From NCBI GenBank assembly GCA_031418775.1, contig JANOJN010000228.1, forward strand, positions 14,376-78,375: a stretch of 64,000 nucleotides of DNA, given 5' to 3'. Shown here in pieces: positions 1-7,700 of this stretch. Each line of letters begins with the position of its first letter. Within the stretch, counting starts at the first letter, position 1. This stretch comes from JANLQX01 sp031418775 (lineage in GTDB: Bacteria; Actinomycetota; Acidimicrobiia; Acidimicrobiales; JANYDT01). Both the position numbers and the translations under genes were made by a program. The notes under the pieces were generated by a model. The model worked only from the letters and a program-made list of their open reading frames with translations, searched no databases and was not told where the DNA came from.

Positions 1-2
1 AT

Positions 3-818
3 GCCAACGGCGCCGTCACGCTTGTCTGTGCCGCGGGCGTCGTGCTTGACCCCAACCGCCAGGCTGTTGGCTACGTCATGTTCCTTGCCGACGCACCCGT
101 GATCGCCGCAACGTCACCGTCGACACCGGCGCCTGCGCCGACCGCAGAGACCGTCACACCACAGCCCTCCGGACCGGTGCAACCGGTCGAGAGGTACCGC
201 CTCCCGACGGCCGAGGGTGCTTCGTCGTGGAGTCCGCCCAAGATCGTCGAGGGGTATACGGATCCGAGTCGGCTGTCGACGGAACGTCCTGCCGAAATCG
301 ACGTCCAGCCGGTGGCAGTCGACGTCGAGCCGGGCACCGACAAGGTGACGGGACTGCCGAACCGGGTGCTCTTCGCCCAACACGTCGCGGCCACGATCGA
401 GCGCATCCGGACCGACGCCTTGACGGTCGCTGTATCGTTCGTGGAACTCCGCGGGGTTCGCCGTCAGCGGGAAACGCTCGGTCGTCGAACAGCCAACGAC
501 AGCCTTTTCCTTCTTGCCAAACGTCTCGAGTCCTCGATCCGCAGCATTGAGATCGCCGGTGTCGTCGATCAGGACATGTTCGCCGTCCTCTCGATCAACT
601 GGCTCTTCGCCGAGGACCTACCGATCGTCGCCCGCCGCCTGCTCGGTCGCCTCGAGGAACCGCTCGCCGGACGTGACGGCGAATTCGTCGTGGACATGCG
701 CCTCGGCATGAGCGTGGCCCGTCCCGGTGACGACGTCGACGCCCTCTTCGCCCGGGCACGGCTCGCACTCCGGTCGGCGAACGACCTTCCGGAGCGCTAC
801 TACATCGAAGGTCTGTAA
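3..818 (+). CDS. PAS-degenerate GGDEF protein, 5' end missing
   Basis: The reading frame is open from base 3, so the gene starts before the window and the GTG at 42 is probably internal. The first residues look like the end of a PAS domain. A Pro/Thr-rich linker follows, then a diguanylate-cyclase-like fold that opens with DKVTGLPNR. Where an active enzyme has GGDEF or GGEEF, this protein has VVDQDMF, so the catalytic loop is lost. I infer it does not make cyclic di-GMP and may be a sensor or structural remnant. The fold call is moderately sure; the signal it senses is unknown. Confidence 0.6.
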   Translation, partial: ANGAVTLVCAAGVVLDPNRQAVGYVMFLADAPVIAATSPSTPAPAPTAETVTPQPSGPVQPVERYRLPTAEGASSWSPPKIVEGYTDPSRLSTERPAEIDVQPVAVDVEPGTDKVTGLPNRVLFAQHVAATIERIRTDALTVAVSFVELRGVRRQRETLGRRTANDSLFLLAKRLESSIRSIEIAGVVDQDMFAVLSINWLFAEDLPIVARRLLGRLEEPLAGRDGEFVVDMRLGMSVARPGDDVDALFARARLALRSANDLPERYYIEGL

Positions 819-902
819 ACCGAGCAGACGAACGGCCCTCGTTCGCATTGCGCCTGCGGTTCAGTACCGTTGATCTCGGCAGGTCGCCACCTGGAGGAAC
901 CC

Positions 903-1868
903 ATGCAGACACTCGATGTGCGTCGCCCGCGAGGCCGACTGCGCCGCGTGGCGCTGGGATTCGCAGTCCTCGCCGGTGCAAGCGGCATCGCCGCCTCGGC
1001 GGATGCCGCGTCGAAAACGGACGATCCGACGACGATCACGGCCCTGACCAGGTCCGACGATCGGATCTCGATGCCCCGGCGCAATCTGACGCCGACCATC
1101 TCGGCGCGTCGGGCGCTCGGCGAGTTGTTCATCGACCGCGTCACCATCGCGTTCGATGTTCGCATCGGCAAGCAGACCATCGGCCGCCTCAGCGGTCTCG
1201 TTGATCTCGAGTCCGGGGGCGCCGACCTTCGCTATATCGCTCCGGACCAGGACGGCAAGCTGCTCGCCGAACCCTTCAACGTCCGCGTTCGGGGCCAGCG
1301 GATCCAGATAGGCCTCCCCGCCGATCTTCGGACGCAGTCCGGCGTCGACGGCTATGTCACCACGATTCGCGAAGGGGCATACGGAGGGGTCGGGGTGGCC
1401 GATGAGGTGCTGATTCCCATTGCGCTCCTCACGGCACTCCCGCTTCCGATGAGCGTGCCGTCGTGGAACGCGGCGAAGCCGACGGCTCCGAAGGGCACGG
1501 CAACGACCGCAAAGGCGCCAGCCGTGACCGTTGCGCCTTCGCGTCTGGAGGGTGTGGCCACTCGGACGGATTTCACCGTGCTCAGCAAGGACAGGTTCGG
1601 CAACACGGCCGATGTGGAGCTCAGCCTGCGCTCCGGCAAGCTCCGCGATCTGACCATCAGTTTCCGACCGCTGAAGACTCCCGAGACGAAGGGGCTCCAA
1701 CCCGTCGTCCTCGTCGGAACCGTCAGCCGCACGGCGAAGGCGCTGTCCGGGACTGCGCCGATCGGGAACTTCCTGACCGCATCGAAGTTCTTCGACCTCG
1801 ACCCGCTTCCCGAGGATGTCGACGTCCCGGCCCAGAGCCCGACTGGCATCGCCGCCGACGCCGCCTGA
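903..1868 (+). CDS. Secreted protein of unknown function
   Basis: This encodes 321 residues. The ATG at 903 is preceded by CTGGAGGAAC, a strong ribosome binding site, which decides it over the upstream in-frame codon at 870. Residues 1-36 form a classical signal peptide: arginines, a hydrophobic core and a small-residue site near SADA. The mature part has two beta-rich stretches separated by an Ala/Thr/Pro-rich linker around residues 185-205. It has no cysteines for lipidation and no family I recognise. It is transcribed toward the minus-strand gene ending at 1896. Confidence 0.7.
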   Translation: MQTLDVRRPRGRLRRVALGFAVLAGASGIAASADAASKTDDPTTITALTRSDDRISMPRRNLTPTISARRALGELFIDRVTIAFDVRIGKQTIGRLSGLVDLESGGADLRYIAPDQDGKLLAEPFNVRVRGQRIQIGLPADLRTQSGVDGYVTTIREGAYGGVGVADEVLIPIALLTALPLPMSVPSWNAAKPTAPKGTATTAKAPAVTVAPSRLEGVATRTDFTVLSKDRFGNTADVELSLRSGKLRDLTISFRPLKTPETKGLQPVVLVGTVSRTAKALSGTAPIGNFLTASKFFDLDPLPEDVDVPAQSPTGIAADAA

Positions 1869-1895
1869 CGGGCGACCGAACGGCGGCGACTCGTG

Positions 1896-2591
1896 TCAGG
1901 ACTGTGCGGCCGACCGGCGCGACTTCGTCGGCGCGGCGTTCTTCGCTTTCACCGACTTGGTGACCTTCATCGATGTTCCACCCTTGCTCGCCGGAACGCG
2001 CGTCGGGCCGGCCGGCTTCTTCGTGGCGACGCTCGCCTTCGCGGACGACCTGTCGGTGTGTGGTTCGGACGGCACGGTCACGACGCGCGTTGACGCCGCG
2101 GGTCGCGAAGCGCCTAGCCCACTCATCGGAAACAGCGCGGCCAGCCCGGACCGGCCACTCAGCTGGGCCAGACGTCGGGGAATGTCGCCGAACATCTCGA
2201 TGAGTGCCTGCATCTGCTGACGAGCCTCCTCGACCGAGTCGGGAAGCTGACTGAGGGCCACCCGATCAAACGTTCCCACCGCCGCCTCGAGGCTCGGGAG
2301 CAGCCGGTCGAGCGGACCTTCCATGGCTGCGGAAAGGCGCTGCATCCGAGCGACGCTCTTCTCCAGTTCGGGCATGAGGGCGCGCATCGGCATCTCGAGG
2401 TCGTCCACCAATCGGTTCATGCGGCTGACGAGCTGTTCGACGGCGACAGCTGCCCGCTGAAGCGAGGCAATCGTCTCCATGACGCCCCCCACGGTCTTTC
2501 GCGCATTGTCGGCCACACCGAGCACACCCGACAGCACCGCGCCGGGACCTTGAAAGAGAGACGAAAGGTCGAAGTCATCGTTCGCCGCCAT
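1896..2591 (-). CDS. Coiled-coil protein with lysine-rich tail
   Basis: This encodes 231 residues. ATG at 2591 is chosen because GAGGAG lies 5 bases upstream. Residues 30-140 are amphipathic helices rich in Leu, Met, Val and Glu, with no membrane segment. The last 70 residues are Lys, Ala, Ser, Pro and Thr with AAPTKSRR-type repeats, like the tails of histone-H1-like or phasin-like proteins. It may coat DNA or granules, but no catalytic motif supports a specific function. It lies downstream of the membrane protein at 2709-3443 on the same strand. Confidence 0.6.
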   Translation of the reverse strand: MAANDDFDLSSLFQGPGAVLSGVLGVADNARKTVGGVMETIASLQRAAVAVEQLVSRMNRLVDDLEMPMRALMPELEKSVARMQRLSAAMEGPLDRLLPSLEAAVGTFDRVALSQLPDSVEEARQQMQALIEMFGDIPRRLAQLSGRSGLAALFPMSGLGASRPAASTRVVTVPSEPHTDRSSAKASVATKKPAGPTRVPASKGGTSMKVTKSVKAKNAAPTKSRRSAAQS

Positions 2592-2708
2592 CAATACTCC
2601 TCAGAACACGGTGCGCTCACGTGAGTCGCGTCTGCCTGCAACCTATCGCCCGGTCGGCGGCGCCGCTCCCCGGTGCAAGTGACTCGCCGGTGGACGGACC
2701 CGCGATAG

Positions 2709-3443
2709 TCACGAGGCGTGGTGCACCACGGGTTCAGGATCAACCACCGTCCGAGTGACCTCATCGGGTCGGCGGGTGTGGGTCTGGGTCAGGACGGATC
2801 GGGCGATATCGAACGACGTGAGTGCGAAGTAGGTCGCCCAGGCAAGGATCCCGAGGAACTTCGGGCCGTCCTCGGCGATGGTCGCGCGAGGTCCGAGGCT
2901 GTTCCCGGTCGCCCGTTCTACCGCCATCGACAGGGCAAGACACGAAACCGAAGCGAAGAGAAGTGGCCACCGCGTGCGTTGGATATCGTCGAGGTGACGG
3001 ACAACCCAGATGCCGCACGGGATCGTGACCAACACCTCAAGAACAGGCTTCGGGATCGAGAGAATGCCACCGGCCGCGGCGTGGAAGGCGAACAGGTCAT
3101 CGAACAGCAGGACCGCGGTCGCCGTCGCCCCGCGAGCGAGAAAGCGTGCGGCCTTCGGGCGTCCGACGTGATGGGCGAACCACGCCGACCAACCCGCGGA
3201 AAGGACGGCAACGGCCCATCCCAACACGCCCAGCTGGGAGATCGCCCCGACGTACCACTTCGGATCGGAACCGCTGAAGGCGGGGTCGAAGAAGAGCACC
3301 TGCGGGTCAGCGCGATTGGCAGCCAACGCGAGCACCGCGAGCCCGCCGAGCCACACGACGCCGAGCGGGACGAGCACGGGACCGGGGGTGCGCCACGACC
3401 TGCGACGGCTCTGCTCCCCGGGCGCAGTGATCCGACCGGTCAT
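2709..3443 (-). CDS. Integral membrane protein, unknown function
   Basis: I place the start at ATG 3443 (MTGRITAP), giving 244 residues. The longer frame upstream is arginine-rich shadow sequence overlapping ridA. Hydrophobic segments occur around residues 20-42, 70-95, 110-130, 145-165 and 195-215, so five or six helices are likely. The loop FDDLFAFHAA carries Asp and His in a membrane setting. I do not recognise the family. No clear ribosome binding site precedes the start, so the exact N terminus is uncertain. Confidence 0.55.
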   Translation of the reverse strand: MTGRITAPGEQSRRRSWRTPGPVLVPLGVVWLGGLAVLALAANRADPQVLFFDPAFSGSDPKWYVGAISQLGVLGWAVAVLSAGWSAWFAHHVGRPKAARFLARGATATAVLLFDDLFAFHAAAGGILSIPKPVLEVLVTIPCGIWVVRHLDDIQRTRWPLLFASVSCLALSMAVERATGNSLGPRATIAEDGPKFLGILAWATYFALTSFDIARSVLTQTHTRRPDEVTRTVVDPEPVVHHAS

Positions 3444-3508
3444 AGGAGGTCCATCGACCGATCCCGCATCGTGCTGAAGTGCCGCGGCGTGCGGCCACCC
3501 GGTCGGGA

Positions 3509-3895
3509 CTAGATGGCCGATGCGATCAGGGCAATCTCGACTTTCCACTCCGGTCGGGCGAGCGTCGGGACGACGATCAGGGTCGACGCAGCGGCGTGAC
3601 CGGCAAGGGCGGCGTCGCGGGCCGCCATGACCGGGCCCAGATCGTTGCCCACGACGACATAGGTCGTGTAGCTGACGGTGTCCTGCAGTGACATCCCGGC
3701 CTCGGCGCAGATCGCCGCCAGCCAGCGCCACACATCGGCCGCCTGCTCGCCCACGGTGTCGGCGATGGAGCCGTCTGGACGCGTTGCCACCGTGCCCGCG
3801 GTGTGGAGCACCCGCTCCCCCGGTGAGACCACCGCGCCGTGGCTGTAGGCGGCGACCGGTGAGGCGAGAGACGACGGGTTGATCAGTTGCGCCAT
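3509..3895 (-). CDS. RidA/YjgF-family protein
   Basis: This encodes 128 residues, the usual RidA length, from ATG 3895 (MAQLINPSS). RidA proteins hydrolyse reactive enamine/imine intermediates released by PLP enzymes. Family features seen are PVAAYSHGAVVSPGERVLHTAG near the N terminus, the helix with VWRWLAAICAEAG, and a C-terminal VPTLARPEWKVEIALIA segment. RidA arginine contacts are only partly kept (RPEWKVE rather than the usual pattern), so it may belong to a divergent subgroup. It lies next to hisC, a PLP enzyme, on the same strand. Confidence 0.8.
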   Translation of the reverse strand: MAQLINPSSLASPVAAYSHGAVVSPGERVLHTAGTVATRPDGSIADTVGEQAADVWRWLAAICAEAGMSLQDTVSYTTYVVVGNDLGPVMAARDAALAGHAAASTLIVVPTLARPEWKVEIALIASAI

Positions 3896-3971
3896 CACCT
3901 TACGGTAGCGGTGTCGACAGTCGTCGGTCCCGCCCGACAGCCGATCAGGGCGGTTGCCAGCTGTTCGACCG

Positions 3972-5072
3972 TTACGACCGGGACACCGTCCGAAGGGCTT
4001 CGAGGACCATGTCGTTTTCGCGCGGGGAGCCGACGGTGATCCGCACGCCGTCACCGGGGAAGGCCCGGCTCACGACACCATTGCGCTCGAGCGCGGTGAA
4101 CACGTCGACGGTCCGTTCACCGACGGGCAGCCAGATGAGGTTCGCCTGGGAGTCGGGGACCTCGAAGCCCAACGACCGGGCTTCACGGATGACCCGCGCT
4201 CGCTCGGCCCGGATCACCGCAACTCGCGCGGCGAGTTCGACCTGTGCTGCCGGCTGGAACGATGCGACTGCTGCCGCCTGGCTCACCGAGGTGACGGCGA
4301 ACGGGGCGGCAACCTTGTCGAGCGCGGCGATCACAGTCGGCTGACCGACGGCATAGCCGACACGGAGCCCGGCGAGGCCATAGGCCTTCGACATCGTCCG
4401 GCTGATGAGCAGGTTGGGGAACTCGTCGATGAGCGTGACACCGTTCACGGTGGCTCCCTCGTCGATGAACTCGGTGTACGCCTCGTCGAGCACCACGAGC
4501 ACATCGGAGCGGACGACGGACAGGAAGTCCCGAAGCTCGTCTTCTGTGGCCACGGTACCGGTGGGGTTGTTCGGATTCGCGATGAGAACCACTTTGGTAT
4601 GTGGACCTACGACCTCGGCAAGGGCAGTGAGATCGAGTCGGTGCGCCTTGAGCGGCGCGGTGACCTCGGTTGCTCCCACCGATCGGGAGAAGATCGGGTA
4701 CGCCTCGAACGAGCGCCAGTTGAAGGCCACTTCGGCACCCGGACCGGAGAAGGCATTCAATGCCTGGAGGAGTACACCGGTCGACCCTGCCCCGGTCGTG
4801 ACCCGCTCGACGGGAACGTCGAGGAAGGCGGCGAGCGCCTGGCGGAGAGCCGACGCACTGGTGTCGGGGTATCGGTTGATATCGGATGCTGCAGAGGTGA
4901 TCGCGGCGACGACCGACGGGAGAGGGCCGAAGGGGTTCTCGTTCGACGAGAGTTTGGCGGCATAGGTGAGGCCGTGTTCAGCCATCGTCGCTTCGGCTGA
5001 CTTCCCTGGCTTGTAGACCGGAAGACCTTCGAGCTTGGCGAGCGGTGCGGGGCGGGAGGGGTTCGTTGTCAT
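3972..5072 (-). CDS. hisC: Histidinol-phosphate aminotransferase-like enzyme
   Basis: This encodes a 366-residue fold-type I PLP aminotransferase starting at ATG 5072 (MTTNPSRPAP), 8 bases after the doxX-like stop. Motifs in order: substrate loop SSNENPFGP (42-50), NPNNPTG (167-173), DEAY (196-199) and the PLP lysine K229 in SRTMSKAYGLAGLRVGY. This layout is typical of HisC, which makes histidinol phosphate from imidazole-acetol phosphate. No other his gene is nearby, so it could serve aromatic amino acid transamination instead, as close HisC relatives do. Confidence 0.85.
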   Translation of the reverse strand: MTTNPSRPAPLAKLEGLPVYKPGKSAEATMAEHGLTYAAKLSSNENPFGPLPSVVAAITSAASDINRYPDTSASALRQALAAFLDVPVERVTTGAGSTGVLLQALNAFSGPGAEVAFNWRSFEAYPIFSRSVGATEVTAPLKAHRLDLTALAEVVGPHTKVVLIANPNNPTGTVATEDELRDFLSVVRSDVLVVLDEAYTEFIDEGATVNGVTLIDEFPNLLISRTMSKAYGLAGLRVGYAVGQPTVIAALDKVAAPFAVTSVSQAAAVASFQPAAQVELAARVAVIRAERARVIREARSLGFEVPDSQANLIWLPVGERTVDVFTALERNGVVSRAFPGDGVRITVGSPRENDMVLEALRTVSRS

Positions 5073-5080
5073 CGCGCCCG

Positions 5081-5569
5081 TCAGCCTTTCGCGGGTCGCC
5101 AGCTCACACCAAGCAGCGCTGCCCCGCCGAGCGCCCCACCGAGACCGATCACGGTCCCGACCCACTCGTCGAGCGAGATGTCCAGGGCGTTGTCGAGGGA
5201 GTACCGGCCGGCTCCCGTCATCGCCAGGAAGAGACCGATGACGGCGAGCATCATCACGTACTCCCAGCCCTCACCCTTGTTGAAGATGAAGAAACCATTC
5301 TTGCGGTGCGAGACGATCCCGGCCACAAGCATCAGGCCGACAAATGCCGCGCCAGCAAAGGGAGTCAGCAGCCCGGCGGCGAGCGCCAGGCCCGCGCCGA
5401 TCTCGGTGAAGGCGGCGAGACGGGCGTGCACGGCGCCGGGGCGCATGCCCATGGACTCGAACCACTTCGCTGTTCCCGCGAGTCCCCTCGTCTTGTTGAG
5501 CCCGTGATAGGCCATGGTCACGCCGGCGGCCACGCGGAGCAGGAGCAGAGCGAGATCGGCTTCATGCAT
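5081..5569 (-). CDS. DoxX-family membrane protein
   Basis: This encodes 162 residues from ATG 5569 (MHEADLALLLLRVAAG). It has four predicted membrane helices, near residues 5-24, 60-80, 86-104 and 115-135. The motifs RVAAGVTMAYHGLNKTRG and FTEIGAGLALAAGLLTPFAG match the DoxX/DoxD-like family. Members are small quinone-linked or redox-associated membrane subunits, mostly without a proven role. It lies 8 bases upstream of hisC and is probably cotranscribed with it. Confidence 0.8.
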   Translation of the reverse strand: MHEADLALLLLRVAAGVTMAYHGLNKTRGLAGTAKWFESMGMRPGAVHARLAAFTEIGAGLALAAGLLTPFAGAAFVGLMLVAGIVSHRKNGFFIFNKGEGWEYVMMLAVIGLFLAMTGAGRYSLDNALDISLDEWVGTVIGLGGALGGAALLGVSWRPAKG

Positions 5570-5649
5570 AGGACGAGCAGTCTGGCAGACCGTCCAGCGA
5601 AGGTGGTTGCGGTGACTCGGACGTCCGGCATGCCGGTCGGCTGGGACGC

Positions 5650-6843
5650 TCAGGCCACGAGGGTGTCGTAGTGCCGGACGCTCTCGAGGAGACTCGTACG
5701 CAACAGATACGCACGGCGCCGCTCGGGATCGCGTGCCGTGGCGATCATGTCGGCGCGATAGGCCGCCCGCTCGGCGGGGTCCGTTGCCGAGAGCCGTGCG
5801 TAGTTCCCGTGGGTCGTGGCCTTGACGTGATCGACCGAAACGCTCCGACGCCACGCCGCGACCCGGTCGAGCTCGTCGACACCCGCCTCGCCCCGCCACT
5901 GACGCAGAAGGGTCTTCACGAAGAACCAGGAGTCGTGAACTCCGGAATTCATTCCCATGCCACCCAACGGGTTGTTGATGTGCGCGGCGTCGCCGGCAAG
6001 CAGGACGCGTCCGACCCGATACGTCTCGGCCACCCGCTGATGGACCTTATAGAGCGTCGTGTGCAGCACGTCGTAGCCACGAGCCACAGGGGCGATGCCC
6101 TGCAGACGTGCTTGAACACGATCGGGTTCACGGGCTTGTTCATCCGTCTCGCCGTCGCGGATCGGGAACAACGCCCGCCATGCCTGCGGAGTGTTGAGCA
6201 ACACGAGATACTCACGAGGATCAGCGATGTAGTTGACGTGCGCGAGGTCCGGGAGGAGCTCTCGGAAGTCGTTCGTGGTCGAGGCCACGAGGTAGCGATC
6301 CTCGTAGGTGATGCCGTCGAACGCCACGCCGAGCTCCCGGCGCACGGCCGAGTGGGCGCCGTCTGCGCCGATCAACCACTCTGCAGTCAACTGGTGCGTA
6401 CCTGCTCCGACGTGGACGAGATCCTTGGTCTGGCGCACGGAGGTGACCGGCGAATCGAAGACGACCTGCACGTTCGGAAACGCCCGCAGCGCCTCGACGA
6501 CCAGCGGGGTGTAGTGCGACTGCTGCAGCTGGATGCGGAACGGGAACGCGGTGACATCGGCCAGCTCGGACATGTCGAACGACGCGACCACGCCGCCGCC
6601 ACGGTCTCGGAATTGGAACTCCGGCGCCTTCAGACCTCGGCGGACGACCTCGTCGGCCAGACCGAGCTCGGCGAGGATCTCGAGCGTCGGCGAATGGAAC
6701 GTCGATGCACGCGACTCGGTCGAGAGGCCCGGTCCATCGGTGACGAGAACCACAGATCGCCCCGCTTGCCCGAGCGCGAGGGCCGCACTGAGTCCGACCG
6801 GGCCGGCACCGGCAATGACGACGTCGACGCCGCTCGTCACCAC
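5650..6843 (-). CDS. FAD-dependent aromatic-type monooxygenase
   Basis: This encodes 397 residues with the p-hydroxybenzoate-hydroxylase fold. The dinucleotide motif GAGPVG (12-17), the GADGAHS motif (159-165) and the FAD-ribityl motif GRVLLAGDAAH (278-288) are intact. Such enzymes hydroxylate aromatic or heteroaromatic acids with NAD(P)H and O2 in the cytoplasm. The start is GTG 6843, only 3 bases after the stop of the maleate isomerase-like gene, so the two are translationally coupled. The substrate is unknown. NicC-type 6-hydroxynicotinate monooxygenases sit in comparable company, but I cannot assign that here. Confidence 0.85.
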   Translation of the reverse strand: MVTSGVDVVIAGAGPVGLSAALALGQAGRSVVLVTDGPGLSTESRASTFHSPTLEILAELGLADEVVRRGLKAPEFQFRDRGGGVVASFDMSELADVTAFPFRIQLQQSHYTPLVVEALRAFPNVQVVFDSPVTSVRQTKDLVHVGAGTHQLTAEWLIGADGAHSAVRRELGVAFDGITYEDRYLVASTTNDFRELLPDLAHVNYIADPREYLVLLNTPQAWRALFPIRDGETDEQAREPDRVQARLQGIAPVARGYDVLHTTLYKVHQRVAETYRVGRVLLAGDAAHINNPLGGMGMNSGVHDSWFFVKTLLRQWRGEAGVDELDRVAAWRRSVSVDHVKATTHGNYARLSATDPAERAAYRADMIATARDPERRRAYLLRTSLLESVRHYDTLVA

Positions 6844-6846
6844 TGC

Positions 6847-7593
6847 CTAGAACTCTTCGAGCAGTCGACCGAAGCCGCGGCGCTGGTCGTCGATTCCGTA
6901 GGTGCGGAGGGCATGCCAGAGCGTGGCGGTATTGATGGCGATCACCGGCTTACGGAAGAACTTCTCGGCCTCGGCGGCGAGCCGGACCATCGAGAGGTTC
7001 GTCCCGCACTGCACGATGGCGTCGCAGTCAGCCACGTTCATGTCGTTGAGAACGGTGACGAGCTCATCCTCGGTGACTTCAGCGATCGCCGTGGCGTTCG
7101 GGCATTTCAGACCGCGGCTCTTCACCACATCGAAGCCGGCCTCCGTGAAGTAGTTGGCAACTTCTCGGTCGGCAATCGGCTGGTATGGCGTGAGCACACT
7201 GATCCTTCGGACACCGAAGCGCGTGAGCACTTCGCGGCACGCGGTCGCGCCGGTCGAACATGGGACGCCGCCGGTGTAGCCATCGATTCGTGCTTCGAAG
7301 TCACGATTGCCAGCGAGGCCGTTCCAGAAGGTGCCGGCGGACATGCCCATCACGTAGTAGTCGGGCTTGCACGTCTTGACACTTGCCACTGCATCGCCGA
7401 CGTTGTCCAGAACCTGCTTGATCAGATCGAGGAACTCCTCGTCGTTGGACAGCGCCGGCCGATCGATCATGAAGCGCCCGGCGTGGATGGTGACCCCAGG
7501 CGGCGCGAGCAGGTTGAAGTCGTGTTCCACGACGGTGTTCGTCGACGGCACGATGGCGGCGAACTTGGCCCGGTAGCCGGTCACGTCAGGCAT
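6847..7593 (-). CDS. Maleate isomerase/arylmalonate decarboxylase-like enzyme
   Basis: This encodes 248 residues of the Asp/Glu racemase superfamily. VPSTNTVVEHDF (15-26) and QCGTNLSM (195-202) match the maleate cis-trans isomerase/arylmalonate decarboxylase branch. The second catalytic cysteine is present (C196). The first, expected near CTSG, reads MSAG (84-87). One-cysteine members act as decarboxylases, two-cysteine members as isomerases or racemases, so decarboxylase-like chemistry is possible. ATG 7593 has AGGAGG 5 bases upstream. It is the first gene of a pair with the FAD monooxygenase and is divergent from the nitrilase gene. Confidence 0.75.
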   Translation of the reverse strand: MPDVTGYRAKFAAIVPSTNTVVEHDFNLLAPPGVTIHAGRFMIDRPALSNDEEFLDLIKQVLDNVGDAVASVKTCKPDYYVMGMSAGTFWNGLAGNRDFEARIDGYTGGVPCSTGATACREVLTRFGVRRISVLTPYQPIADREVANYFTEAGFDVVKSRGLKCPNATAIAEVTEDELVTVLNDMNVADCDAIVQCGTNLSMVRLAAEAEKFFRKPVIAINTATLWHALRTYGIDDQRRGFGRLLEEF

Positions 7594-7700
7594 CGGGCCT
7601 CCTACGCTTCGCCCCGCCGATGAGCGGTGGATTCTTCGTCATGACGGGACACGGTATCGCCCGAAGGGCCCGGCTGGCCAACGCTCAGTACCATGGCGCA

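Noticed and set aside
5671..7623. 650-codon plus-strand open frame
   Set aside because: It is antisense to the FAD monooxygenase and isomerase genes, has low-complexity His/Arg/Asp composition and no domain; it is a GC-bias shadow.
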